From NCBI GenBank assembly GCA_949152475.1, contig OX424564.1:8308001-8372000 (forward strand): a DNA stretch of 64,000 nt. Direction: 5' to 3'. Shown here one piece after another: positions 36,964 to 51,100 of the stretch. Position numbers and translations under genes: made by a program. The notes beneath the pieces were generated by a model. The model did not search any database and was not told where the DNA came from. It saw only the letters and a program-made list of their open reading frames with translations. Source of the DNA: Terebella lapidaria (Eukaryota > Annelida > Polychaeta > Terebellida > Terebellidae). Within the stretch, counting starts at the first letter, position 1. Each line of letters opens with the position of its first letter.

Positions 36964-37356
36964 GCTCAGGTGACGTAACGTTTGATAGAACACTCTCATG
37001 GGGGACTCTTAGCTTTGTTCCGCACACATTTGGATTGTTGCAGTTTCAAATCGTTTGAACACAAATGTTGAAGTCAAGCTTTTCATTCTTGTGATACACC
37101 TTGGAAAGCAATTTGAGGCTCCGATGGCTGGCTTTTATGATAAATTACGTGTAGTTCAGCGCCTGAAATGCCAAAAATGTATGCTCTGATAAAAGAATTT
37201 TAAAATACGGCACACAGATCTAACTAAATATAGCCTATGTATGCAATCAGATAAAACTGCTCAACGTATGTGTACTTTCACCAGCGGACAACATCACGTT
37301 TATTGAACCCATACATCACTCTAGTTAAAGCACAAGGATCGCGTTTCTAACATGTT

Positions 37357-37425
37357 AGACAAACAATATCGTCTTCTCTGAGGGCCAAAGGCCTTGGCCC
37401 TCAGAGAAGACGATATTGTTTGTCT
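37357..37425. repeat. Perfect 32-bp inverted repeat with 5-base loop
   Basis: Left arm 37357-37388 (agacaaacaatatcgtcttc...) and right arm 37394-37425 are exact complements; the loop is aggcc. Outside the arms, taacatg words extend the symmetry imperfectly. It lies between divergent NUDT19 and the CAS gene. Confidence 0.85.
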
Positions 37426-38104
37426 ACTAACATGTCAGAGCAAATAAGCAGCAAATACATGGAATTCTATTGTATTGTATTCGATCAGGGGCATTTTATG
37501 CATTTTCTGAATTAACCTGATCACTTTCCCACAATGTCGGTCAATCATATAATATTTAGTTGTTATAAGAGACAATGAATGTACAGGGGCGGATCCGTGT
37601 CCGGCTGCAGGATGGGGGTGGGTTGTTTGGGATGGTGACAAATAGCTGTTGGTGCCTCAGGTCCCAATCTATATATTTTTTTCAAAACGAGGTCGAAGCT
37701 GGAACCAGCACCATTCCGTGTATGTTAGGCTACATAAAAAAAAGAGAACCTGAGATAAAAGAATTCAATGATGCATTGAACTGGCCTGACAGTAATTTTT
37801 CAGTACCATATAAAAACGTTATGACTTGCGAACAACTGGTTTGCGTGTCCTTCATGGTTTCACCTGTTATATTGTATAATCGTACACATTCAGTGTACAA
37901 TCGTTGTGTAGTCTGACACAATATCCCTCGCCTATTCACGTGCAAAAATAATTTGTGATTTATTAATATAATCGTTGGATATTGGCTAAGACCTACAAAG
38001 TATGACACCCACCTCTGCCTGTGAACAATAAATCCATCTTTGTAAAAACGTTATGACTAGGATTCCGCTCGTCGCATGATAAGTTACTGGTTATGAGAGT
38101 TGAA
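37426..38104. other. Non-coding between NUDT19 and CAS gene
   Basis: No supported gene. A caggggcggatccgtg word near 37582 resembles ends of dispersed invertebrate elements, but no partner end was found. Confidence 0.35.
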
Positions 38105-38322
38105 CAGTACCACTGGGTGGGAGTTTGCCCATGATTCTTGACGAGTCAACTCGGTAAAAATCTTTCCTCGCGGGGGCTTTGCTCGGCAAAAATCTTTAAT
38201 CACAGGGGCATCTGAAAGCCTATTGGTAAAAAAAAAATTGCCGAGCAAAGCCCCTGCGAGGAAAGATTTTAAAGGAGTTGACTCTCAAGACTCATGGGCA
38301 AGCTCCCACCCAGTGAGTACTG
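38105..38322. mobile_element. 218-bp foldback MITE with long arms
   Basis: Arms of about 88 bp (CAGTAC...actgggtgggagtttgccc...ctttgctcggcaa, and its inverse from ttgccgagcaaag to gtactg) differ at few positions and leave a centre of about 40 bp. No coding capacity. Target duplication not certain. Confidence 0.8.
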
Positions 38323-39130
38323 TCATGAGCAGGTGGGTAACAGCCATGAGCATGAACATTGAGAATAATGAATGAGTGGATGAGAGCATCATTATAGTAG
38401 TCAATTTTTCATGTACCATATATTTTATTATGTAGTTTATGACTTTTTCGTAGATATATACATGTAGGCCTCTACCAATTTGTTTTGAACCTGTTCAAGG
38501 TGAATGCATAGGTATATGTTTAAACATTAAAATATATTGGACTACATCACTTTAGACTCAGACTGGATCACTGGGTTATCTTCACGGCCAGTCAATGGGA
38601 TGCTATAATGTAGCGCCGGATTGTGGCAGCTGTGTAGTCATTCTAGACTAGGGCAAAGTGTACAGTGCCCTAGAACTACGCTCTATAAATGATCGCTTCA
38701 GAATAAATGTTAACTTTACTTTTTTTTATCATAGTGTCTTATTTATTTCTGATTTTCTGTCTTCTGGAACTAGTTGAATACCCAAAATTTATATAAACAG
38801 TTTTTTTCGCAAGAAAAAGATCTATAGTTTTGTAAGGTCAAAGTTGCAAAATTTCGTATCATTTATATCCATGATATCGTCATTACAATATTTTCCACAT
38901 TGCGAAGCACGTGTCCAGTGTTATACCCGCCCGCGTTTCTTATCTGTAGAATGATATGTCCTAGACAAGTCCCCCCATCTGGTGAGCTCACTGGGAACTA
39001 CCCATTGAAGGGTTGTTATCCAAAGAGGCGGATCGTCGTGGAAAACCGTCATTAATTACTGAATATTTGATAGTTATCGTTCATACTTCGGATTCACCAA
39101 CACGCGAAATAGCAGTTTGAAACAATCGCC

Positions 39131-39133
39131 ATG
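39131..39133 (+). promoter_or_regulatory. Upstream alternative first exon end of CAS gene (ATG|GTAAGT)
   Basis: The sequence caatcgccATG|GTAAGTAA has a strong Kozak context and a consensus donor directly after the ATG. The 5' UTR portion lies before it (start not delimited, probably about 38950-39130). Confidence 0.65.
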
Positions 39134-42100
39134 GTAAGTAAATAGAGGGACAGTAAAGTTGTGGGACGACTGACGTACAATCTGCCTCAGAAAACTGCTG
39201 ACCTGAACCGTGTGGACGGGCACTTGTCACGGGCACCTGCTCAGTCTGTTAGTGAATTGAATAGGATCTATAGGCATTTCTCAATCAGCTGTACAACATG
39301 CTGTATCAAGTTTTCTGATGTCGTTGGATATGGATGTTATTTATTGCACAAACTCGAGTCAAGTGGTATCCTTTCTCTCAATATTGATATTCTAGATATA
39401 GTGCTTATGTTCAATACGTGAGTTGGGAAATGTTTTCAGGTCAGGTCAGTGGAATTGGGTCGGGGTCAAGCGGTATAAACATAGCTAAACCATGCTGTCA
39501 CGCTACCATTGTCGAGTCACTGTCACCAACACATTAATCGATTTCGCCTGTACAATACTAAACCCTTCGTTTACTTCGAGTTTACCGTGTCACTCACGTT
39601 TGAACATGGTGTGTACGAACGTTTTGTTTATACCACTTGACCTGACCTAGAAACATTTCCGAACTGGCTTATTGTTCAATCAACGATCAAACGGTTGTGG
39701 TGGAGGCATAGGAAGCCCGCTGCATATCCTATTATTTATCTACATGTATATTCCAACCATAAATCTGAAAATTGTACGATGATTTGCTCTGTAGAATTCT
39801 AGGCCTCAGTGAGTTCAAGTGTTCTCTGTTCCCTTTAGTGTGAAAGGTTGAAAGCTGATTATGAACAGTTTGTGTGAAACGGTAAGATTATCACAACTGT
39901 GGTATTCAATGCTTGGGTTAAGGTCATGGGATAAATGCAAGGAGAAAGTTGTACATGGAAACAGTTACGTGTTATCACTTCAACCATGAGCATAATCAGA
40001 CAATGATAAAATTCAGGATAGGCTCAGATAAATATGGTGTTATATCTAGCGTTTGTTACTGTATGCAGGCCACTTATCCCTGACGACTTCACCCAGGACC
40101 TCCCATAACTTCCAGCTATAACACTTCAGCTATCAGTGTTCATTAGTCTCAGCTTGTGACCTGAAGAAGTGAACAAGTAAATATTCCAAACATAATTAGT
40201 TGCTCAAACATACCGTTAGTTTGGTGGAAATGTTACTTGTAACAGGCTGGATTTAAGTATAATTGGACATTTAACATGTTTAATACTTATAATTGTAGTA
40301 TCTGTAATTATAATCCTGATACACAAAGAGAGGTTTTACTATTCACTAACTATTTTTTTTATTGTTGTTGCTGTTGTAAATGATTTACTATGTGATTACA
40401 TAGATCTATGGCTGTTCTGTCAACATCATCAAATATATACATTTACCATAAATCATCTTTGTATCCTGGTTTGCATATGGTAGTGTTTTATTATTGGTAT
40501 TAAATGTACATGTACTTATCAGTAAAATTGTTTGTAGAGCAATGATTTTGTAACATCATAAGTTGCAGACTTGTACCAGACAGCCAATATTGTATTTCAG
40601 CAGACAGATTAGCCATAAATCTATAAATCAGACAAGTTATTGAGTCATATATCACAGTTGAGTGTTTGGGGTCAGATCCCACACTCAGTTTCTGAGTGTA
40701 TCTTTACTTGTATTTGGCGAGTGGCCCGTCCCTGTCTGGCCGTAGGTCCGTCCATTCGTCTGTCCGTCCGCATAGCTCGCCGTCTCTTTCTCAACATTGA
40801 TACATTGACACTGTGGATGTCATTGCTAAGATACCTGTTGCGAGATTTTGTACGAAACGTTGAAATGTTTATTGATGTACATAATGGTGCTTGAATATGA
40901 TCGATGATGGCTGAATGCTGAGTTTGGTTGCTATAAATTTCAGTCAAATCTATGGAAGTTATTGATAAAGAATGCAAAGTTAAACTTTTACTCATTTACC
41001 TGGTATACTAGTATGTTAAATTTATCAAGCTGTTCCTTTGAAAATTCACCCACGGTTTAAAACATGCTCTAAGTGAGGAAATGTTGAACCAGAGAAATAT
41101 CTCTGGAAATATATTTCTGTGGAGAGAGAGAGAGAGAGAGAAAAAAAGATAATTATGTGGGCGTGAGGCAGATGTTGACCATTTGTGACGTAAATCCTTC
41201 AGGCGGGCCACTGCCTCAGGTTCAGGTATATGTCGGGGTCACAGGACTGGCATCTCTGGAGCGTTCAGCACTGGGGGAAAAAACCTGGAGAGGCCACAAA
41301 TCCAGGAACATTCTTGCTTCGAAAAAATTGATAGAACCAGATGTAAAAGTGCAGATCTCTGTCAGCTTTGATTTTAATCAAGAGATGTTTTTAGACATAC
41401 ATTTATACTTGACATGTGTGAGTGTTGATTTCCAACTAGCTGATGTAGAATATTACATTCCTTTTTGCAAATGATTTGCAATGTGAATGCATGGGACATT
41501 TTTGTAGTGAAAATATATTGGTAATAGTGAAACCTTAATCATGATAATGGTGCTATAGTATCCTTGCATTTGCCAAGAACAATTACTAGAATTAGCTACA
41601 TTTTTGTGTCAATTTTGGGGGGTACAAATTCATTTATGTAGGTTGTTGTGAATGACCTAGAAAATGACAGATACAAATACGAGGAAATAAAATTGGTAGT
41701 ATCCTTATGGATATATAGTGTAAGTGCAATTTTGTTGAAATGGGGCACAACATTTTAATTTGTTTTTGCCAGAAAAATATCCTAAAATATCTCTCATCGA
41801 TATGCTATCAGAATTAGATTGTCAGTAGTAATTAGGCGGTAATTATCACTGCTGATTGTCGCTGTGACTGAGTACACCCGGGGTGCAAGGTGCTGTTGTC
41901 TAGACTTGTAACAACTTGCAACAGCACTGTGTAACTCAAACCTGTCGTGAGACTCTTTTCTTGTCAACTGTTGATTGAGTATTGACCAGCACTCTTGGAG
42001 CTGTTGATTGGTGGTCCAAACTTTTGTACCTGACATTTCAAAAAGTTAATCTGTATAGCTTGCAAAATTCTGATGATAAAATAATGGAAAGTATTTTTTG

Positions 42101-45100
42101 TTCGTGGAGATACAGTAGTGTTGAACTCACAACTGATTTAAATTTCTCATTGGTTCAAATGTTCATTTAGTGTCGGAAGTGATAAAGGGCTGGTATAAAT
42201 CAGCAGAACCGAAATGAGCATCCAGGAATATCGTTTGTGCCAGTGCTTTTCAATACAATTATCACGATTTTATTAGAAGTACTACTAGTACGTATATCCT
42301 GTTTGTAGATCTATGTAAATCATATACGCTGATGCGCATGATAAGGATTTGTGAAGTAGGATAGATTTATATAGAATAATACGTAGAGTCCTCGGCAGGA
42401 TGTAGATTGTAAATTGTGCGTAATCGTGATAATTGTTAAAAAGTTGGCTATGCAGTTATTGGTTGAAGACTGTATCATGATGATGTGGTAATGATTCGTC
42501 ACTTCTCTGCTTATATATATTACTATATCATGTATATATACTAAGTACTGGTACATGCTGTAGACAGGGTGTATGGAACATTGTATTTATGATAGAGAGA
42601 GAGTACCACTATCCCATCTTATCACTGAACCTCCCAGACAAACAGTTCCAGTATCGAGATGATTGTAATTCCACACCTAGCTTCTACCATGGATAGACCT
42701 CGGGAGTGGTGAGATTCCCGATCCAATAACTGCACCTGTCCGTCAGTAGTTCCATCCATATCACGATACCCTCCCAGGGACATCAATGCAGATCCCAGAT
42801 AATCACCAACACTTAGGGTGTCCAGTTCAGGGCTCTCAACCGGGCCAATGATCATGCTATCTAGTGTGGGGTAGTTGGGGGATATCTTTAATTCCTACTG
42901 CAGATGTTCCGGCCTTGAACATGCTTCAGTTGACCGGAGTTTGAGGACAGATGGATGGTGTGGATTATGCTGGTCCTTCTGAACTAGCTACCTACTAAAT
43001 CTTCTGATGGAACTTTGGAGAAGTATTATCGTAGAGAGCCAGAAACTTTGTCATGTTTCCACATGACAAGGTGGTCAGAAACAGTGTATGCCAGTATGTG
43101 GTCAGTCTATGGTAAATAAAAGGAATCTCCCCTTTGTTGCCTACACGTACCTTTCTTATGCTAACCAGTGGCACTTGCACCACCCCCGGGTGGGCAGATC
43201 ATGTTACCCCCCAGGTGTGCAGCCTGACCCCCCAAGGTGGGTAATGGGTATGGTATTGTGGGGTCAGGTCCCAGATCCAACAATTGGGGGAGTATACATG
43301 GTATAGCAAACAATACATACACCTGAATGTCTATTATCTCAGCACGGTGAGAGTGAGACACAGCTTACTCATTCATGGTGTACTCTTGATTTTGATGTGC
43401 ATTGTGTGTTTTCTTGTAAAGTAGGTATCGTGAAAAGACGGCTACATGTATTTAATTTGCTGGTTGTGACCCATGCATCATTTGGCGGATATTTAATTTT
43501 GCAGTTTCAAAACCACATAAATACTGTAAAGGTATGAAATTTCGCGATGTATTAATTTCGCGAATTTCGCGTTTGAAAAAAAAAAACGTGAAAATAAATA
43601 CACGCGAATACACAGTTATTCAATCGGGGGGCCGTCCATTCACAACAGTCACAAACTTAAATCCACGCGAACATGTTGAGATGTTGAAAACGCAGAAATT
43701 GGTACACGCGAAATTTTATACGTTTACAGCACACACACACATATATATATATATCTCTGTTCAATTTGATGCAAGATTTAATTCAATGGTTTCTACTGCA
43801 AAATAGCCATGGCAAATAAATCGCTCGCCAACAAAAGTCTTTTTACAGTACATGTTGTTGAGACATGTTGGTGCACTGTGCTCAAGTATGTGGTAGACGA
43901 GTCTCTCTGATAACTATAAGTGTCTTTGTTATAGTCTTGATCACATGTACGATATAAATCAGTGTTGACTGACTGAAGAGAACTTGATCATCTCTTTGTC
44001 CTGACGCCTTTGTTTTTGAGATTACATAGTTTGTCGAAATTGCTAGCTACATAGATACCGGTAATCATAGACCAGTCGAGGAGCCTGTTAATCTCACGTT
44101 GCTGGTGATTAACAACCCAGCCATTTGGACATGTACAGACACAATAACTCAACAGTATGTACTCTTCATCAACATCAAAACGTTTTTACCGCCCAGCTGC
44201 GGATGTATTGGCATCATCTTCACCATATCTTATTCGTACTATTTAGTGAAAAGGTTGCTAACTACACAACGCTAAAAGATTTTCATGCAGTTGTCTACAT
44301 GTAAATCTTTGATGATATAATTTTTGTTCGTGGTGTGCTAGAACAACTACATGTACTGTACACAGTGAGTAAAATATTTTAACATCCATGTATATATGAT
44401 TGTTTCATACACTTATTTCTTGAATTCATAAATATAAATCTATGTGCTGAACGCTTCTATGAAACAGCAACAACAGTAAAATTATCAAGTGACAGCTAAT
44501 GAAGTATCACATGTACCTGCCTGATTAACATTTATGTACATGTACAGCTGTTCTTGTAAATTTTGTAATATTTTATAACAGAGGTTCATGCATCTTATAC
44601 ATGTAATTTTTCCAACAAAAATTTAAGTTTCAAAATTTTATACAATGTTTCTGGGAAAAAGACGGTCAGTATGTTTTCTCATGAGGCATAATGGTACATG
44701 TGAATTCCAGATACTGGGTGTGTTTGTGTGCCTGTCTGCCTGTCTGCATGGGCTGTCTGCAGTCATGAAAAAAAGTGCATTTTCCATGTTGAAAAGACAT
44801 AAAATAAGTTACATTCTATGCAGATATGTGCACCTTGCCCCAACGTGCACAGTCGTTTCACAGCTCTTGAAGTAGCTGTTACATACACAAGGGTTCATCA
44901 TGTTGATGTAATACTAGACTAATTAATGTTGATTGTAAACTTTGTCACAGGTCTTCAAACTGAAATCAAATTCTATTCAGTTTGATTTTCGCTGAAGCCT
45001 GCAAAACTGGTATTTATTCACGTCATGAATCTTGATATGTCCCCACTGCAAAAGCAAGAAAATTTGCAGTAAATTGTATCCACAGTGCACATGTACACAA

Positions 45101-48100
45101 TCTGAGTACATTTTGTATTCGAAATCACAACTTAGTGCACAATAAGTGAAGTCTATGAACATGTCATGTGCTCAATGACGAATTGGATTCAGCACATGCC
45201 TTTGCATTGCACAATCAATTCAATAAATGTGTTCAGTGTGTTTTTGTGGCATGTATCATGTGGCAACATTTGTTCAGAATTGATTGTGGTGAGAAAAAAA
45301 AACATTAAAATTTGCAGAAATACCAGTAGATCTATTGCAAAACTACAAAATCATGCGCTGTGTGGATGTGCTGTCTGTCTGCATGAAGTAAGACCATGAA
45401 AATTGTATGCATCAATATAATATATCATTATCAATTATACTACATGTAAAGCTTCAATAACACATTATGCCCAAATGTTTTGTAAGTACAAACAACAGAA
45501 GAACAATTTATTGAGGCTACAGGAGAAGTAGATTGTTGGTTCTTCCTTATGTTCACCATGCACATTTGACAGCTAATTGTTCTTGGAAATATTTGACGCA
45601 AGTATTGGGACACAAGGTGTGATTGTCCGTTATGTAGTTTCCAAGGACATTCAATGTCAATGGCGTTGCTACGTGCTAGTTTATTGATCTTCTATTGTGC
45701 TGTCTCCGGGACGTTGTTTCGATTCAGTCTATTGTCTTTTTGACGGGTTGAAAAGAACCTTTTCTGGCAAAAATCAAAATGGATGAAGAAAGCGCGGAGA
45801 ACGTCGGACAGACGGACGGACGGTCAGACGGCCGGACGTGGACCTCCCGACCCAAGCGAATATTTCCTTTTGTTGATGGGGAAATCCTGGATGCTCGGCC
45901 ACAAACTGAATGATCGATTTACGAACATCATGGACCTTTCGGGTTGTAACCATGTTTGGCGCATCTCAAATCGTGAGGAATTTGTTTGCTCTGCGCACAT
46001 AGAAATATGTATAAATGTTGATTTGCTGGAGTTTGCCTCAAATTATCGGGATTATCGGAGCAAATAGCTTTAATTTTTTTGCAAACATCATCTTGTACAT
46101 AAACACAATCATGGAATGTCATGCTACGAGTAAAGCCCAGCAGTAATCATGGTAATGAGAGGATGTTTATGATACTTGTTCTTGTCTGCAGTACACAATC
46201 TTTCTCACTATTTATTGCAACATTGTATATTGTGAAGAGTTATGATTCCTCAAGGTGACATTGGTGGATTACTTATGACTCATTTCAGATTTCTTTTCAA
46301 ACTGTTTTAATGATAAACATTATGACTTGCTGTCATCAAGCTAGTTGGGCGTGTGGGGGATGGGATATGGGAAGGGAAAACAGCCGATATCTGTGTGAAA
46401 TATTGGGAAACACTTTTCCCGATCGACCCTGGAAATTTGACACGTTCATTATGTCACATCCACTGGGAATTATGACTATTTTTGCTCCCCATACTTGTCG
46501 CCTGGCATGCTGCCAGAAATCTAGCCGCAAGGATTTATGGAATTCATTGCATTCGCAAAAAATATATCAATCAATACTGTGTAGAACATGAATCTGCCCT
46601 TGTTTCCCTATCCCCCCCGAGAGCTATAGAGGGATGCGACTCCGAACAGCATCCAACAAACTGAAAAATATTGCATAATTCTCCACTTGCCGGGGCCAAT
46701 GCTCAGCTTGGAAGGTCTGATCACACAAAAAATGTAAATCTGGGGAGATGTGTTCTCTTTTGGCCATAGAAATCCAGGGTTAGGTTTCTGTGGCAAATAC
46801 ACCATAAACATGATAAAGCAATTGTCTTGTTGGGATTTGAGAATGTTCAGGATCTATCAACAACATGTGATACAGGTCAATAGATTTGGGGCTGGTGACG
46901 TAATCTGTTGAGGACCTGAGGTATGATATCAGTTTATTATTGATCTGGCCACCCTGGATGACTTGTTTTGTTGGTTATATTACCGGTAATGCCAAAGCTG
47001 AGGCTAGATTTAGCATATCTTAGGCGAATATCGAAGTAAAAAAAAAAACATTATTTGAAGTGTGGGATTATATCTGGAAGATTATCTTTGCCGTGTTCAT
47101 ATTACAAATATGGTGATAAAGTGTGTTTGGGTTCAGGTTACAATCTATAAACAGATATAATTGGAAATCTGTATGGGTGGTTCACCGAAACAAAAACACC
47201 ACACAAGGTTTGGATCTGCGTTTATAACAGGAGATTATAAAAGGAACGGAGCAGCGCTGGTGTGATTCAGTAATTCAGCTAATACTGTTTATGCAAAGTA
47301 TTATCCATATCTTTGTACATGTATTAATTTCTTCAAGAATATTCATGAACACTGGCTTTTGTTAGCATTGCCAATAATCCTCTGTTTGTAGAACACAAAT
47401 CATGTTTTTTTTAAATATTTGCCAAAGATGTAAATATCCACTATACGCAATGATATTGTATTGATATAAGGTGAAAATATCACTACATAGTGACTGGTCA
47501 GCTTTAGGATAGGAGGATAGGCTCCAATTTCACATGTGGTTTGGGCTTCATGATTGGTCATTAATTAATAAATTATAGCCGTGGTTTGATACAAGGTCAG
47601 ATTTTGGTCAAAGTTAATTTGAGTATCAGGACTGGGCTTTTCCAGCTTTTATGTGTATGTGTATGTATATATGGGGGTTCGTAAACTTTTATGAGAATCA
47701 TGTTCTCATAGACTCTATTATCTGATTATACTTGACGAGAATATTCACGAGAATGGAGAGAATGGATTCTCGAATTCTCGCAGAAATTCTATCCATGGTA
47801 CATGCATATTGGCAGCAGAATTGTTTTACTACCAATAGAGTGTATGTGAGTGATATTAAAGAGTTTGAAATATGTATGAATCTGTATGCATTGTTTGAAA
47901 ACCTGTTTTGTGAAAATAGAAGTGGTATCGGGGACAGGTTGGGCAAAAAGTAGGATGAATCACAGGATACTCACGTTGGCATAGTAACTGTCACCAAATG
48001 TCCTTGGAGCGAACACGCGTTGATGTCTGAGTCACCGAATCAAACTGATCAATTTCCATGATTTGTTCAGAGGAAATTGTTGTAAGAGATACTATGGCTA

Positions 48101-51100
48101 CTGTTTTATGGCCCGCTTTGATCTGTGAAATTCCTAGAAATACTGTGAAATTCCATGCCACTGTTTGAAGCATTTCATTCAAATTTGTTTGACAGAAAAC
48201 AAATGTTCTTGGTATGTGTGAATTTTTGTCAATAGTACTAAGATCTTTTTATTGGTTGTAACAAAATTTATTGAATACAACATGTATGGATGTAATGGTA
48301 TACATATATATACATGGCATTATATAGAAAATTGTGTACATGTATGTGAAGTGGAGTGTTGGTTTATAGTGAAGTCAACGTTATGTACCGTAGCTTCAGT
48401 ATGAAAATAGATTTTTACTACCAAGTATGTACCAGGATATTTGTATTTGTATATTACATGATAGAACCAATCAAGTTGTAGTTCTGTGTCATAAAACTTC
48501 ACATGTCATGGTTTATAGCCAGAATTTGGTTGTATTATTACTCACGGAAGGGATATCATCTAGAACGATATAAGAATCGAAAAACCAAGTGATACTACAT
48601 TGGGGCGGAATAGCTGTTGAAATATCATCTTCATGTACATGCACTCATAGAGGAAGGTTAATAAAAATTGTCATGAGCTCTTTGGACTAACATATAGATC
48701 ATGTAGATAGAATGGTAGTGAATGGTATCAGATTGAATACTTTATCATCGTTGGTGTTTTATGCCAATATACATACCGTTACATGTATATTATTCCAAAT
48801 ATATATATATATATATTTCCCTGCAGGTTCCCCAGAAGCACGATGTTGGATGACGTTGCTGAGGCAGCCGAGTGACTGATATCAGATGAATCATTCTACT
48901 CGTTTGAGCTTCCATTGTACCGTGGAGAATTGAATCTTTTCTGAAGGTAGGAAGCACGTGAATTTACTCAGTACTATGATACTTCAGCATGTAGACTAAC
49001 AATTTGTGAACAATACAGGTGCTCATCATATTTCTTTGCATGTTCATCGTCAAACTAAATTAAAGGATACTATTAGCATGATTAGTCTTTTTCGCATAAA
49101 TTTTAGTTGTGGAATAACAAGAGTTTCGTTCACAAATTTACAGTGATTTATGATAATATTATCATCATTACCATCAGAATATATTTCTGTTACCATACAC
49201 CATGTCAGATTGGGCAACATCTAGAAAGTACAGTCAGTGATTGTTTTCTTCATAATTACTAGCGTAAAGCTAATTATAACTTGAATAACTTGAAGATGAT
49301 TTTCAATTGTTAAAAAAAAACTATTCAATAAGCATAAATTTTGGGGTGTGAAAATTTAGCACGTGTAATGGTGCGTGATGGATTGTTTACACCAGTGGAC
49401 CAGTCTGACGTTATCGCACCTACATGTAATACATGGACAGATGTCCTGTCAGCTGTGGAATGAGATTGATGAATTAGCGGATATTGTGTGTCCCAGTCAA
49501 TGGCCGCCAATTTTTGGCAATGGGGTTTAATGGTTGCGTTATGGCCTGATGTTAATTTGATGCAATTCATTACGTGTAAGTGCCTGCTGAGATTTGGAAG
49601 AGGGATGCGTGGACACACTTGCAGAGAAGTTAATTTATCCTGTACAAACTGGGGAGATAATCTTCTCCCCATCAGAGGGCGGGGTTAATTCAATTCTTCC
49701 TACTTTTGCGTGGTGTTTGCCTCATTTAGCAGTGTTACCAGGCACGGTTGCTATGGCTACTGAGTGTCTCCCTTAGTGGACAGACCGTTTTGTATTGGCC
49801 TTGTTGATTTGAAGAAAAAAACCCCAAAAACCTTGACCTGAAAGCCAGGCCCTGTTGTGCATGTTTCAAGTTAGATTTCAGTTGTGAATCATTACATGTA
49901 TACATGTACAGCAATTTAACATGGTTCAAAGTTCAAACTACAAATGTAATCATCAGCCATGCCAGAATATGGTAGGTGGAATATGGAAGGCTGTGACACA
50001 TAACCATACGCATGGCACTTATAGATACAACAAATACCAATTTAATACACATAGATACATGGATGTTGCTATACATAATATTCCATCATGTTGACCAATA
50101 CTTTGGCAGGACATCTATAGGTAATTAAGGGTGCTCATAACCCATACCCCCTCCTACGGTACACATGATATAATTATTGAATCATCAATGATGGCACTCT
50201 TCATAACCATGGTTACTGACGCTCCAGTGCGCAAATATATCAACTCGAGTATGTACGGAGCAATTACTTGCATAATCAGGCATGCTGAGGGCTTTTCTGT
50301 GTGCCGTGGTCTGCGCGCTCCCCTAGTGCTTCGATATATTCATGTTTCGTGAGAAAATGTACCATGTTGAAATTATGAATCACAAACTATTCATACTTGT
50401 TTAGAAAACAAATGCTGTAAGCAAGAAGGCTGTGAAAAGTCAGAATTAACAGGCACGGTCAGCACTTGAAACTATGCAGCGCTTGTTTATTGTATGACAT
50501 CATCATCTTATCTAGTCTCAACATACCTACAGTAATGGTGTTACCACCAACATCGTAATTCTGCGGTTGTAGGTAAATACCAAACGAAATCTGCAGATTT
50601 AGTAAATGTGCATAATATAACAGAGATGATTACATGTACTAAAAATATTTTTGGTGAAACATCAGATAGGGGATTGTGGGTTCATGGGTGGCAGTTGGGC
50701 CTGGCTATGGACTAGATTGTGTGTTTGTGGAGGCCTGGCGGAGGGGGTGGGGGTTGGTACTGAGGCAGTTACCAAAACAATGATTTTCTCACCCACACAA
50801 CAATGAATACAGACCAATTCTACATGCACCAGTTCACACCAGATCATTAGAAGTGTGAATCAGTGATTCAGCGGTGGTATTGAGGATCGGTTCACTTCTG
50901 CTGTGGAGTATTGGTGAAGAAGTCAACGATTGTATTCACCGATCATTGCCACCAGGTCAACACAGGTAACTTCAAGGAATCAACCACAGATTGTCAGTTC
51001 AATAACTTTGTCCCTTCGTCACGTCACGGCCGATAGAGGAGAGCCCGAATTGAGAGGAGATCAATAGAGCTGTCCGAGTGCACTGCAGGTGTCAGTACAT

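Noticed and set aside
45783-46067. 94-codon + strand frame with basic N-terminus
   Set aside because: Its first part is a GGAC-type simple repeat; no domain and no splice context.
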